64,000 nt of DNA from CAXMQZ01 sp963719055 (GTDB taxonomy: Bacteria; Acidobacteriota; Thermoanaerobaculia; Multivoradales; JAHEKO01), in contig CAVRAU010000008.1 of assembly GCA_963719055.1 (NCBI GenBank), positions 1 to 64,000 of the forward strand, in the 5' to 3' direction. Numbering within the stretch: position 1 is the first letter of the stretch; every line of letters begins with the position of its first letter. The notes under the pieces are model-generated. The model did no database searches. It was given only the letters and a program-made list of their open reading frames with translations, and was not told the origin of the DNA. The translations under genes and the position numbers were made by a program. Below are positions 42,533 to 53,468 of the stretch, in pieces.

Positions 42533-43282
42533 ATGGCAAACTCGGAGACGATGACACAAACCCCATCCATTCCCGAATCCCAGAGCGCCAGTTGGAGCTC
42601 GAGGCTATTCAAGGGTGCACTTGCCGTTCTCGGCCTGGTCTTGCTCATCGCTGCGGGTCGAGCTCTGGGCGGATACATTCCCCAGTTCGCCTCGTGGGTC
42701 GGCACTTTGGGTCTCTGGGGACCGCTCGTCTTTATCGTCGGCTACGCCGTGGCAACGGTAGCCTTCATCCCTGGGTCTCTGCTGACCCTCGCTGCCGGCG
42801 CGATCTTCGGCCTTCTCAAGGGAACAGTCTATGTCTTCATCGGTGCGACCCTCGGTTCGGCGCTGGCTTTTCTGGTAGCTCGCTATGTGGCGCGCCAAGC
42901 CGTCGAGCGTCGCCTGGAAAGCAATCCCAGATTCGAGGTCGTGGATCAGGCGGTCGCCCGTGAGGGTCTCAAGATCGTGTTTCTCCTGCGTCTGTCTCCA
43001 GCCTTTCCCTACAATCTGCTCAACTATGCGCTCGGTCTCACCAGTGTGCGGTTTCGCGACTACTTCCTCGCTTCCGCGGGCATGATCCCGGCAACCTTTC
43101 TCTATGTGTACTACGGCAAGGCCTTGGGCAGCCTGGCGGCCGTCGCCGGCGGCGTGCAAGTCGAACGGGGAGCCGGATACTGGGCCGTGTTCGCCGCCGG
43201 CCTCGTCGCCACCCTGGCGGTAACCACATTGGTCACTCGCGTCGCTCGGCGGGCGTTGAAACAGGAGGTCGACGATGATTGA
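42533..43282 (+). CDS. TVP38/TMEM64 (DedA-like) membrane protein
   Basis: 249 residues from ATG 42533. About five membrane helices. The SNARE-associated (VTT) domain is shown by LGLWGPLVFIVGYAVATVAF, IPGSLLTLAAGAIFGLLKG, GATLGSALAFLVARYVARQ and LRLSPAFPYNLLNYALGLT. DedA-superfamily proteins are now seen as lipid scramblases or transporters; the substrate is not known here. In many genomes a flavoprotein disulfide reductase follows; here only a 40-codon frame overlaps its stop (43275-43397), without similarity I recognise. Confidence 0.88.
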   Translation: MANSETMTQTPSIPESQSASWSSRLFKGALAVLGLVLLIAAGRALGGYIPQFASWVGTLGLWGPLVFIVGYAVATVAFIPGSLLTLAAGAIFGLLKGTVYVFIGATLGSALAFLVARYVARQAVERRLESNPRFEVVDQAVAREGLKIVFLLRLSPAFPYNLLNYALGLTSVRFRDYFLASAGMIPATFLYVYYGKALGSLAAVAGGVQVERGAGYWAVFAAGLVATLAVTTLVTRVARRALKQEVDDD

Positions 43283-43378
43283 CCCAGCCCTGCTCGCCGA
43301 ATTGAGCCTGGCGGTCACTGCCAAGGTCGGCGTGATCAAGATCGACGACGAACTCCAGACTCCTGTAGACTCGGCTTC

Positions 43379-45044
43379 GTGTTCCGGCTACATGTGATTC
43401 CGGCCCACGGCGATCCATTCGACCAGGTTCTGGAAGGGGATTCGCTCGTTCTTGGTCGCTCATCAGCGGCCGAGTTGGTATTGGCGGATCGGTTCCTCTC
43501 TCGTCGCCACGCTCGACTGCAACGCGAGGGCGAGACCTGGCTCGTCGAGGATCTGGGCTCGCGCAACGGCACCCTGCTCAACGGGGTCCGCGTCGAAAAA
43601 CCCACCAAGATCAGCGCCGGGGACGAGCTCCGGCTTTCGGGCAGCGTCGTCATGGTGCGGGGCGCGGATGACACCGGCCGTGAGGTCGCCACCACACCCA
43701 GCCAGGAATCCGCCCAACACACGGTCTTTCGGCGGGCCTCCGATCTCATCAGCCGACAGTCGTCCGATGACACGGCAGGAATCGATGCGCCGGAAGCGGT
43801 GCGACGACAAGCCGATCGGCTGCGGCTGTTGAACGACGTTCATCGCGCCCTGAACCAGTCCATCGAACTGGATGACCTGTTGGAGATGATCCTCGCCCGC
43901 GCCTTCGACGAGCTGAGCCCTGAAGAAGGGGTCATTCTGCTCAAGGATCCCTCGGGCGAGTACTATCGAGCCGCACGCCGAACCCTGCCGGGGGTAGGCA
44001 GCAAGTACGCTTTTTCAGAGACCCTGATTCACGAGGTGGGCGAGAAGGGGATGGCGGCCCTGGTCCTCGACGTGGAAACCGATGAACGCTTCGCCCACGC
44101 CCAGAGCATTCTGAGCTCCGGTATTCGCAGTCTGGTAGCGGCTCCCCTCCTGGATGCCGAGGGGTCCCTCGGTATGGTGGCCCTGAACTCGAGAGTCCAC
44201 AAGCGGCAGTTCGATGAGGAGGACATGGAGCTCCTGGTGTCACTCGCCTCCGTGGCGGCGCTGCGCATACGCAATGTGGCACTAGCTGAAGAAGCCGCCG
44301 AACGGCGCCGTCTGGAAGAAGAGATGAAGCTCGCCCGACAGATCCAGGTGGGGCTGCTACCCAGCCAGCTGCCGGAAGTCCCCGGCTATGACTTTCACGG
44401 CGGCAACGTGCCTTCCCGAGGGGTTTCGGGCGACTACTTCCAAGTCGAGCCCCGCAATGGGGGTAAGGAGTGCGTCCTCGTCATCGCCGACGTCTCGGGT
44501 AAGGGAATTGCAGCTTCCCTGCTGACAGCCTCGCTCGAGGCACTGTCCGCCGGACCCATCGAGGTTGGCCAAGGGGCTCAGGAGATCTGTGAAAAAGTCT
44601 GCCGCCGGCTTTTCCACCGCACGCCACCGGCCAAGTACGCGACCATGATCTTGGGAATCCTCGATCCGGCCACGCACAAGCTGACCTACACCAATTGCGG
44701 CCACAATCCCGCACTGATCGTGCGGGCGGATGGCAGTGTGGATCAGTTGGGCACCACCGGAATGCCGGTGGGTCTGATGGAGGTCGGCAACTACTCGCGA
44801 GGTCGAAGCCGAGTTTTTCGCCGGCGACACCCTGGTTCTCTACACCGACGGGATCACGGAAGCGGAGAACCCGGAAGGCGAGGAATACGGCATCGAGAGA
44901 CTGATCGAGGTCTGCAAGCGACACAGCGACAAGGATCTCGCGGAGATGTCGAAAGAGATCCAGAACGACCTGGACGAGTTCGCCAACGGCGTCCCCTATG
45001 CCGACGACCGCACCTTGGTTCTGACTCGTCGACTGCTCGCCTAG
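43379..45044 (+). CDS. FHA-GAF-PP2C (SpoIIE-type) phosphatase, one frameshift
   Basis: About 554 residues once repaired, GTG start. FHA domain (residues 1-95): LVLGRSSAAELVLADRFLSR, RHARL, DLGSRNGTLLNG. GAF domain (about 150-300): LDDLLEMILARAFDELSPEE...SLGMVALNS. PP2C/SpoIIE domain: EMKLARQIQVGLLPSQLP, GGNVPSRGVSGDYFQ, VLVIADVSGKGIAASLL, YTNCGHNPALIV. At about 44,800 the frame shifts by one base; the end is GDTLVLYTDGITEAENPEG and PYADDRTLVL. A phosphothreonine-binding, partner-switching regulator; no STAS or kinase partner is adjacent. Confidence 0.88.
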
Positions 45045-45795
45045 TCCCTTCCCGAACCCCGCAACCGAGCTCGCAGATAGTCGCGATTCATCCGCGCGAT
45101 GAACTCGATGGAGATCCTCTTGGGACAGGCAGCCTCGCATTCACCAAAGTTCGTGCACGAGCCGAAGTAGGACTCCATCTCTTCGACCATGCTACGCGCC
45201 CGCTCGTACCGCTCGGGCTGGCCCTGTGGCAGGAGCGCCAGGTGCGAGATCTTGGCAGCGGTGAACAATTGACCGGCACCGTTGGGGCACTGGGCGACAC
45301 AAGCACCGCAGCCGATGCACTCGGCCGCATCCATGGCTCGATCCGCCATCGGTTTGGCGATGGGCAGGGCATTGGCATCCTGCGGACTGCCGGCATTGAC
45401 CGAGACGAATCCACCCGCTTGGATGATCTTGTCGAGCGGACTGCGATCGACAACGAGGTCCTTGAGAACCGGGAAGGCACCGGAGCGCCAGGGCTCGATA
45501 CGGATCTGATCCCCGTCCTTGAACTTGCGCATATGAAGCTGACAGGTCGCCGTTCCCTTCTCGGGACCGTGGGCCTGACCGTTGATCATCAGGCCACAGG
45601 AACCGCAGATACCCTCTCGGCAATCATGTTCGAATGCGACGGGCTCTTCGCCCCGCTCGACGAGTTGTTCGTTCGAGTACGTCGAGCATCTCCAGAAACG
45701 ACATATCCGGACTCGCTTCCAACAGCTCATGGGTCTCGAACCGGCCCTTGGATCCTCCCGATTCCTGTCGCCAGATCTTGCAGCGTCAATCGCAT
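45041..45795 (-). CDS. sdhB: succinate dehydrogenase iron-sulfur subunit SdhB, two frameshifts
   Basis: About 251 residues once repaired. Carries electrons from SdhA to the membrane subunit. The 2Fe-2S site is HDCREGICGSCGLMING with Cys in TATCQL; the 4Fe-4S and 3Fe-4S sites are ECIGCGACVAQCPNG and CTNFGECEAACPKRI. The start at ATG 45795 (MRLTLQ) shifts frame near 45,781 to KIWRQESGGSKGRFETHELL and again near 45,673 to NEQLVERGEEPVAFEH; both are single extra bases. The start overlaps the sdhA stop (TGATG). Confidence 0.9.
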
Positions 45796-47711
45796 CACTT
45801 GTAGCTCCTCTGACTGGGAGGAACGTTCTCGTACTCGAGAGCCTCGGTATGAAGAACAGGCGGGCTATCCGTATCGGTGAACTCCCAGGCGGCGACGTGG
45901 GTGAAGCGCTCGTCATCGCGCCTGGCTTCACCCTCCGCTGTCTGGTACTCCTCTCGGAAATGGGTACCACAGGACTCTTCCCGCTCCAGTGCATCGCGGC
46001 ACATGAGCTCGGCCAATTCGAAGTAGTCTGCGACTCGTCCAGCCTTTTCCAGGGACTGGTTCAGATCGTTGCCACTACCCGGCACTCGCACTCGCTGCCA
46101 GTACTCCTGGCGTAGCTCTTGGATCTGACCCAGCGCGTGCTCGAGACCCGAACGATTTCGAGACATCCCGCAATGGTCGATGCAGATGTGGCCCAGCTCG
46201 CGGTGCAGGGAATCGACGGTTCTGTCGCCGTCCACCGAAAGCAGACGGTCGATCCTCGCCTGGACTTCCTCCTCGACCCGCTGAAAACCCACATGATCGG
46301 TTGCGATCCGCTCGTCGGCCATGTGCTGAGCCAGATAGTCGCCGATGGTATAGGGCAGAACGAAGTAACCGTCGGCCAGCCCCTGCATGAGAGCGCTGGC
46401 GCCGAGACGATTGGCTCCGTGATCGGAGAAGTTCGCCTCACCGATGACGTACATCCCGTCGATGGTCGACATGAGGTTGTAGTCGACCCAGAGTCCGCCC
46501 ATGGTGTAGTGCGGTGCCGGATAGATCCTCATCGGCACCTGGTAGGGGTCCTCGCCGGTGATCCGCTCGTACATCTCGAAGAGATTGCCGTATTTCTGTT
46601 CGATGGCATCACGGCCCAGACGTTGGATGGCATCGGAGAAATCCAGAAAGACCCCACGGCCCCCGTGGCCGACGCCCAATCCTTCGTCACAGATCGCTTT
46701 GGCCGCCCGTGAAGCGATATCCCTGGGAACGAGGTTGCCAAAGGCCGGATAGCGCCTCTCCAGATAGTAGTCGCGCTCCTGATCCGGGATCTGGTTGGCG
46801 GCTCGCTGATCTCCCTCTTGTTGGGGCACCCAGATACGGCCATCGTTGCGCAGCGATTCGCTCATCAGGGTCAGCTTGGACTGATAGTCGCCGTGCTGCG
46901 GGATACAGGTCGGATGGATCTGGGTGAAACAGGGATTGGCAAACAGGGCGCCACGCCGATGGGCTCGCCAGATCGCCGTGGCGTTGCAGCCCTTGGCGTT
47001 GGTGGAAAGGAAGAAGACATTGCTGTAGCCGCCAGTGGCCAGAACCACCGCATCCGCCGCCCAGGACGAGATCTCTCCGGTCACCATGTCGCGGGTCACG
47101 ATTCCCCGCGCCCTGCCGTCGATGACCACGAGATCGAGCATCTCGGTTCGTGGATACATCTCTACCTGGCCCCTGGCCACCTGACGAGACAGGGACTGGT
47201 AGGTACCCAGCAGCAGCTGTTGTCCCGTCTGGCCCCGGGCGTAGAAGGTGCGGGACACCTGGGCGCCGCCGAAGGAGCGATTGTCCAGCAGCCCACCGTA
47301 TTCGCGGGCAAAGGGCACCCCCTGCGCTACGCACTGATCGATGATGTTGACGCTGACCTGGGCCAATCGATAGACGTTGGCCTCACGGGACCGGAAGTCT
47401 CCACCCTTGACGGTGTCGTAGAAGAGTCTCCAGATGCTGTCGCCGTCATTCTGGTAGTTCTTGGCCGCATTGATGCCACCCTGAGCGGCGATGGAATGGG
47501 CCCGACGAGCACTGTCCTGATAGCAGAAACACTTCACGTGGTAGCCCAGCTCGGCCAAGGTCGCGGCCGCCGCACCGCCCGCCAGACCGGAACCCACGAT
47601 AATGATCTCGAAACGTCTTTTGTTGGCAGGGTTGACGAGCTTGAGATCGAACCGGTGTTTGTCCCATTTGTCTTGGATGGGCCCCGAGGGTACTTTCGGA
47701 TCCAGATTCAT
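45795..47711 (-). CDS. sdhA: succinate dehydrogenase/fumarate reductase flavoprotein SdhA
   Basis: 638 residues from ATG 47711. FAD-binding GSGLAGGAAAATLAELGYHV, the His that holds FAD in RAHSIAAQGGINAAKN, active-site blocks ADAVVLATGGYSNVFFLSTN, QIHPTCIPQ, HYTMGGLWVDYNLMS and SDHGANRLGASALMQGLADG. The long form and gene order C-A-B match the type-B enzymes (Bacteroidetes, Bacillus, epsilon/delta groups) that work with menaquinone. Frame intact. The longer frame upstream of 47711 overlaps sdhC and is not used. Confidence 0.96.
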   Translation of the reverse strand: MNLDPKVPSGPIQDKWDKHRFDLKLVNPANKRRFEIIIVGSGLAGGAAAATLAELGYHVKCFCYQDSARRAHSIAAQGGINAAKNYQNDGDSIWRLFYDTVKGGDFRSREANVYRLAQVSVNIIDQCVAQGVPFAREYGGLLDNRSFGGAQVSRTFYARGQTGQQLLLGTYQSLSRQVARGQVEMYPRTEMLDLVVIDGRARGIVTRDMVTGEISSWAADAVVLATGGYSNVFFLSTNAKGCNATAIWRAHRRGALFANPCFTQIHPTCIPQHGDYQSKLTLMSESLRNDGRIWVPQQEGDQRAANQIPDQERDYYLERRYPAFGNLVPRDIASRAAKAICDEGLGVGHGGRGVFLDFSDAIQRLGRDAIEQKYGNLFEMYERITGEDPYQVPMRIYPAPHYTMGGLWVDYNLMSTIDGMYVIGEANFSDHGANRLGASALMQGLADGYFVLPYTIGDYLAQHMADERIATDHVGFQRVEEEVQARIDRLLSVDGDRTVDSLHRELGHICIDHCGMSRNRSGLEHALGQIQELRQEYWQRVRVPGSGNDLNQSLEKAGRVADYFELAELMCRDALEREESCGTHFREEYQTAEGEARRDDERFTHVAAWEFTDTDSPPVLHTEALEYENVPPSQRSYK

Positions 47712-47722
47712 CGCACCGTGCC

Positions 47723-48403
47723 TCACTGCACCACGCCGGACATTACCGCCAGCGGAAATGAAAGATTGCCAAGGGTTACGACCCAGGCGAAGATCAGCGC
47801 CAACTGGCGCCGCCAGTCTCGTCCTCCCCCTTGCTGCCACCAACCCAGGGTCTGAAAGAGACTCCAGAGCCCGTGATAGAGATGAAAACCGAGGGCGATC
47901 TGGGCCACCATATAAACCGCGCTCACCCACCAGATCTGGAAACCCGCCACCACGTTTCCATAGACGTCTCCAGATACAAAGGACGGGTGCGCATTGCCCC
48001 AGGTCAGGTGGGCCAGATGGTAGACGACGTATAGCGCAATGATGAGACCGCTCCAGCGAGCCGTACGAGCCGCATAGGTCGACTGAATCGCGACCCGCTG
48101 ACGATATCGCTGAGGGCGGGCTCGGAGGCTCTTCAGGGTCAGCTGGGTCGCGGCTGTCACATGCAAAAGAACCGCGCCCAGTAAGACCAGTCGGGCGATC
48201 CAGAGCAGACCTGAATGCGGCAGCACCGGGCTACCCACTTCACGGAGCCAGTGCGCGTAGGCATTGAGCTTCTCTGGCCCCTGGTAGAGCTTCAGATTGC
48301 CCAACATGTGAACGAGAACGAAGCCGAACAGCATGATGCCCGTGACGGCCATGATCGCTTTCTTGCCGACATCGGACCGATAAAGGGAAAAGAGAAAGGA
48401 CAT
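47723..48403 (-). CDS. sdhC: succinate dehydrogenase cytochrome b558 subunit SdhC
   Basis: 226 residues, five membrane segments. Single polypeptide type-B anchor with two b haems. Putative haem ligands are His in MLFGFVLVHMLGNLKLYQG, LLHVTAATQL, YVVYHLAHLTWG and LGFHLYHGLWSLFQ. GAGGAGC lies just before the ATG. First gene of sdhC-sdhA-sdhB; pcnB ends 79 nt upstream on the same strand. Confidence 0.92.
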   Translation of the reverse strand: MSFLFSLYRSDVGKKAIMAVTGIMLFGFVLVHMLGNLKLYQGPEKLNAYAHWLREVGSPVLPHSGLLWIARLVLLGAVLLHVTAATQLTLKSLRARPQRYRQRVAIQSTYAARTARWSGLIIALYVVYHLAHLTWGNAHPSFVSGDVYGNVVAGFQIWWVSAVYMVAQIALGFHLYHGLWSLFQTLGWWQQGGGRDWRRQLALIFAWVVTLGNLSFPLAVMSGVVQ

Positions 48404-48482
48404 GGAAGCTCCTCGAAATCAACGCTTCAATAACCGCGCTCATTTTACGCGAGTGGGGTCGTGAACGAAACCGCTCGAGGTC

Positions 48483-49770
48483 CTATTGCCGTCGCCGCCG
48501 CCGGCGACGGCGACGGCGGCTGGGAACCGCCCGTGCTCTGCCAGCAGAATCCCCGCGCAGGTTCTGGACTCGTTGCCAGGTGTCCAGCGTCTCTTGGCCC
48601 TCACCGGTAGCGCTGACCAGCACCTCCAGCAAAGCCAACGCATCGTCAAAGCCCGGTTGCCTGGAGAACTGCAGCTGGCTGGCAGCGCTACCCCAGCGCT
48701 CTCCGAGACGGTGGAAGCACCAGAGCGCTCCTTGGACTCCTTCCATCTTGGCACGCGACAACGAGAAGCGGGCTGCAAAGACCTCCACGGTCTCCTGGGT
48801 CAGCGAGCGCAGAGCCGCACGCCACATCGGACGTTGGTTGAGCGCTTCCAGGTCACGGCGACGCAGAAGAATCGATGGCAGCAGGAGTGCTCCGAGGAGA
48901 AAGGAATCGGATAGCTTGCGTCCTTCTGCGGTCATCTCATCCAGGACCGCCGGGATTCGCTGCAGACCTTCGGCCTCCCCTCCGCCCACGGTCAGAATGG
49001 TGTAGGCCTCCGGCAGAAACACCTCCAGTAGCCCCACATCCATGGCGCGTCGCAAGATAGGTTCGGCGCTCCCGGAGTGCAGGATCTGACCGATCTCTTC
49101 GCTGAGCCGAGCCGGCGCCGCCTTTTCGATCTCCCGCCGGTTGCGCCGAATTCCGGCTTCCGTCTCCGGGTCGATACTGAATCCGAGGCGGCCGGACAAC
49201 TCACAGGCCCGGAGCATGCGAACGGGATCCTCGCAGAACCTCACATCGGGGTCTCCGATGACTCGAATGACCGCCTTCTCCAGATCTTCGATCCCGCCTA
49301 CATAGTCGACCACCGAGTAGTCCGCGATGTCGTAGATCAAGGCGTTGACAGTGAAGTCACGCCTGTAGGCATCTTCCTTCGGACTACCGAAGACGTTGTC
49401 GTCGGTGATCAGCAGCTCTCCTGGGCCGCCCTGCCTGATCCTGCGATGTCGGATTGCGTCGAAAGGTGGAGACCTCCACGATGCCGCTGCGAAAGTAGAT
49501 ATGGACCAGACGAAATCGACGCCCGATGATTCGAGAGTTGCGAAACAGCCGCCGAATCTGCTGCGGCCGGGCATTGGTGCTGATGTCGAAGTCCTTCGGT
49601 TTGCGACCCAACATCAGATCTCGCACCGCCCCACCCACCAGATAGCTCTTGTAGCCGCCGTGGTGCAGGCGATAGAGCACCTTGACAGCTTCCAGGTCGA
49701 TGTTCTCGCGAGAGATCGGATGGTCGGGTCGAGCCAGGACTTTCGGCTCTGCCGTTAGTGCGGCCATCAC
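48483..49770 (-). CDS. pcnB: poly(A) polymerase PcnB / CCA-adding family, one frameshift
   Basis: About 428 residues once repaired. Nucleotidyltransferase that adds 3' A tails to RNA. The head domain has YKSYLVGGAVRDLMLGRKPKDFDI (catalytic DFD), ARPQQIRRLFRNSRIIGRRF and VEVSTFR. The frame changes near 49,430 and continues with DNVFGSPKEDAYRRDFTVNALIYD, FCEDPVRMLRACELSGRLGF and SEEIGQIL. The C-terminal end is a run of more than ten Arg from CGTCGC repeats at 48,486-48,520, a basic tail common in PcnB. One net extra base. Confidence 0.88.
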
Positions 49771-49777
49771 CGACCCA

Positions 49778-51015
49778 TTATACGGTTGTCGTTCTGATAC
49801 TCACTTCGTTTGTCAGAGTTCGATGAACGGGACAGCGCTCTGAGATCTCCACTAGTCGCCGGGACTGCTCCTGGCTCAAGTCCCCTTCCAGATCCACGAC
49901 CACTTCGATTCGATCGACCCGGCCCCGGCTCGACTCGCAGTCCTCACAGTCCTTGGCATGGATCCGCGAGTGAGCGACCTCGACTTGCGAGCCACGCAAT
50001 GGCCAGCCTTTGCGATCCGCATACATTCGCATGGTGATCACCTTGCACGCACCCAGAGCAGGCCAACAAGAAAGCTGTAGGGGTTCGGGACCCGAGTCGC
50101 TCCCACCCAGCGCGACCGGCTCATCGGCCCGGAGCGCATGACCTCCAGCCGAGATCTCGGTTGCGTACCCCTCGGCCCCTCCTCTCACCAGCACCTGCCC
50201 CTGCTCCACCTCGTCCCGACCGTCTGCCTTCTCATCGACCCCAGACGCCAAGATAGCGTCGGCTCCAGCTCTCGATGACGTCTGCCACGAACTGCCAGTC
50301 TTCGCGATTCTCGGCCAGCAGGTGGTCGGCGCCGTCCACGGAGACAAAGCTCTTCGGGAAGCCGGCTTGCTGGAAAATCCTCATCGCGTTCTCGACATCG
50401 ACGACCTCGTCCTGTGGCGAATGAAGAATCAAGAGCGGGCGGTCCAGAGTCTCTCAGATACTCACTCATCCGATGGCTCTCGAGATCGGCCAGAAGCTGC
50501 CTTCGTACCAGAAACGCTCTGCCCGCGATCGTCACCGTAGCTTCGCTCTGACCGGCAAGCTCGGGTGCCATTCGGAGCAGTTGCCTGCTGAGATGCTCGG
50601 TGTCGCTGGGGGCCGCAATCGTGACCACCGCCCGAGCCTCCGGGATCCGGCTCGCGACGGCAAGAATGGCCGCCCCTCCGAGGCTGTGTCCAATCAGCAA
50701 CTGCGGCGCCTGGAATCGACCGCGCAGGAACTCGGCGGCTGCCAAGAGGTCCTCGAGGTTGGAGGTGAAATTCGTCCTGGCAAACTCCCCGCCACTCTCT
50801 CCGAGGCCCGTGAAATCGAACCTGCAGACCGCGACTCCTCCAGCCGCCAATCTACGACTGATTCGAACGACTGCTTTGTAATCCTTCGTGCAGGTAAAGC
50901 AATGAGCAAAGAGCGCGAAAGCCCTGACAGGTCCTCGGGGAATCTCGAGACGGGCCGCAATCGGGTCACCGTGTGCTCCGGGAAACTGAACTCGCTCTGT
51001 CTTGATCCTTGTCAC
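49778..51015 (-). CDS. alpha/beta hydrolase-OsmC fusion protein, two frameshifts
   Basis: About 412 residues once repaired. Hydrolase half: ALFAHCFTCTKDYKAVVRIS, CRFDFTGLGESGGEF, Ser nucleophile in LLIGHSLGGAAIL, then in the next frame LILHSPQDEVVDVENAMRIF and VDGADHLL. OsmC half: GGHALRADEPVALGGSDSGPEP, LGACKVITMRMYADRKGW, DCEDCESSRGRVDRIE and CPVHRTL, with the reactive Cys in LGACK and in RCPVH. Breaks near 50,452 and 50,235 are each one extra base. This fusion is a known family; OsmC domains reduce organic peroxides, the hydrolase substrate is unknown. Confidence 0.82.
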
Positions 51016-51143
51016 ACCCGTCCTCCTTCGTCATCCGTCCTGTTGCAGGACTTTACCGCCTATACAAGGATCAGCGACGCGGGCGACCCTGGCCGGATCA
51101 AGAAGCTGTTCCCTGTAGAGTAGAGAAGACAGACCGAACCGAC

Positions 51144-52132
51144 ATGAGGTCGACCCCCATCAGAAAGCGAATCAGCATCGACAATCAACTGGATCCCCGA
51201 CGATCAGAAAGGGATCTGGCGCAGTTGCGTCGAGGACTTCTGGCCAGTCCGAAAAGACTGCCTTCCAAGTATTTCTATGACGAGAGTGGGTCGGCGCTCT
51301 TCGAAGAGATCACCCGCCTGCCGGAGTACTACCCCACGCGCGCCGAGACGGCCCTGCTCCTCGAGGTAGCGGATGAGATCAGTCGGATCACCGGCGCCGA
51401 GGAACTCGTCGAGCTCGGAGCCGGCGCCGCGACCAAGACACGAGTCCTTCTCGATGCCATGCAACGCCAAGGCTCCCTGAGACTCTTCGTTCCTTTCGAC
51501 GTCAGCGAGACCGAGGTTCGTCGAGTCTCCGAGGAACTGGCCGAGGAGTATCCCGAACTCCAGATTCATGGCATCGTCGCCGATTTCGTGCACCACCTGA
51601 CTGCCATACCCGCTGGCGCTCCACGATTGGTGGTCTTGCTGGGCAGCACGATCGGCAACTACTCCCCGGAGACAGGCGGTCGATCTGTTGCGGCGCCTGT
51701 GCGATCGCATGGCCTGCCGGGGACTTCTTCCTGCTGGGGGCCGATCTCATCAAGGACATCGACTGGTCGAGAAGGCCTACAACGATGACGCCGGGAGTCA
51801 CCGCGGAGTTCAATCGCAATATCCTCCGAGTCGTCAACAGAATCGGCGACGGCGACTTCGACCCGCTCCTGTTCGAACACTCGGCGGTGTACAACCGGCA
51901 GCACGATCGTATCGAGATGTATCTAGTCGCCAGGCAGCCTCACCGAGTCCAGCTCACAGGTCTCGGATTGGATCTCGAGATCGAGCAAGGACGAAGCCAT
52001 CCGAACGGAGATCAGCTGCAAATACGACGATCCAGGGTCCAGTCGATGCTCGCGGCCAGCGGCTTCGAGCTCGATCGTTGGTTCACCGACCCAGACCAAC
52101 TGTTTGCGCTGGCGTTGGCGCAGAAGAAGTAG
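51144..52132 (+). CDS. egtD: EgtD-like histidine N-methyltransferase, several frameshifts
   Basis: About 328 residues once repaired. Ergothioneine pathway methyltransferase that makes hercynine from histidine. First part: LPSKYFYDESGSALFEEITR, LPEYYPTRAE, LVELGAGAATKTRVLLDAM and LVVLLGSTIGNYSPE. Between about 51,670 and 51,790 the signal changes frame several times (QAVDLLRRLCDRM, then GDFFLLGADLIKDI, then VEKAYNDDAGVTAEFN). The last part reads LLFEHSAVYNRQHDRIEMYLV to the stop at 52132. Net shift is +2. No egtB or other ergothioneine gene lies nearby. The 3' end overlaps the convergent oxidoreductase by 50 nt. Confidence 0.82.
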
Positions 52133-53447
52133 CCTGGCCACCAAAGGCAACCCCCATGCTCTTGAGCAGAGGGAAAGGTGGCACCCCACCCGCGAAGACG
52201 AACACATAGTCGTTCGCCAGCTCCAGATCACCTTGTCCTTCGATCTTCAATCGCACGCTGGTTGCCCCGATCTCCGTGACTACCGATGAGAACCGGGGTT
52301 CGATTCGTCCCTCCGCCATCCACTTCGAGATGGCCTCCATGTTCTTCTTCTTCAGACGTACCAGACTGATCCTTGCGATAGGACAACGTCACCGTGTTGC
52401 TCGACTGTCGGGCCAGACCGATCGCCGCCTCGGCGGCGCTATCGCCACCTCCGACCACCAGAATTTGCTTGTTCTCGTAGGCTTGGGCATCGATCAGGCG
52501 ATACATGACCTTGGAGCGGTCCTCGCCGGGAACCCCGAGTTTTCGTGGCGAGCCGCGACGCCCCAGGGTCAGTAGCACGTTCTGCGCCTGGTATTGCGCC
52601 TTGGCCGGTCGTCACCTGAAGCTTCTCTTCGGCCCTCTCTGTCGCTTTCACTTCCTCGCCAAACTGCAGATTCAGCCCGACCTCTCCAACCATGTTCGAG
52701 AAAATTTCGAGAAGCTCCTCTTTCTGGTATTCCTCTCGCTTCAATGAACCCCACGGCGGCAGGTCGAGTGACTGTGTCAGCACCATCTTGCGGCGAGGAT
52801 AGTGCAACAGACTTCCCCCCAGGCTCGGCTCCTTTTCCAGGGCCACATACGACAGTCCCCGGTCGTGGGCCGCGAGTGCCGCACTCAAACCGGCGGGTCC
52901 GGCCCCGACAATCACAACGTCCAGGACCTCCGGATTCGAGCCCAACTTCGACTGTTGAAGCCTCTCGGCGATGGCCTCGATCGCCAGGCGTCCTTGACGA
53001 GCCGCGTTCCGGACTAGAGACAAGCCGCCGAGCTCGCCCGCGACAAAGACACCTGGAACGCTCGTCTGCAGCCGGTCATCCAGCAACGGAACATCCTGAC
53101 GGGCTTTGAGGTCCCCGATGCCGACCTCTATGCCCTCGACAGGACAGGCTACCTCGCAGTGGCCGTGGCCGACACATCGCAGACCGTTGACCACTACCGC
53201 CGTGCCGCCCACAATCCCCAGGACATCGCCTTCAGGACACGCCGCTACACACGCACCACAGCCAATGCAGTCGAGGGCATCGACAAACGGAAACTGGGCA
53301 GAGGGCCTGTCGATACCCAGTCGCCGAGCCTCTTTCTGGCGTTCACGATCTCTCTGGAGCCGGCGCCGAAACTTGAGCCAGTAGGGCACGATCACGGACA
53401 GAGACGACTGCCAGCGACAAGACCCAAACGGTCAGAGAGCCCGTCAT
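52083..53447 (-). CDS. membrane-anchored 4Fe-4S/FAD oxidoreductase, three frameshifts
   Basis: About 454 residues once repaired. From ATG 53447 a membrane helix (TGSLTVWVLSLAVVSVIVPYW) is joined, after a break near 53,398, to a basic stretch and a ferredoxin-like domain: CIGCGACVAACPEG, then CVGHGHCEVACPVEG, in which His stands where the second Cys of a 4Fe-4S site is expected. A thioredoxin-reductase-type flavoprotein follows: VVIVGAGPAGLSAALAAHDRG (FAD), then ILVVGGGDSAAEAAIGLARQ (NAD(P)H) and VFAGGVPPFPLL. Further breaks are near 52,590 and 52,345; three +1 changes keep the total a multiple of three. It ends the multihaem cytochrome operon, 21 nt after the barrel gene, and could pass electrons between NAD(P)H/ferredoxin and the cytochromes. 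Confidence 0.78.
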
Positions 53448-53468
53448 ATCCGGATACCCCTGGGGGAT

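Noticed and set aside
43275..43397. 40-codon frame overlapping the TVP38 stop and the FHA gene start
   Set aside because: Too short and without similarity I recognise; the overlap at both ends can arise by chance.
48486..48520. CGTCGC-type simple repeat as a possible microsatellite or CRISPR-like repeat
   Set aside because: It encodes the Arg-rich tail of PcnB in frame; a basic tail is usual for this protein.
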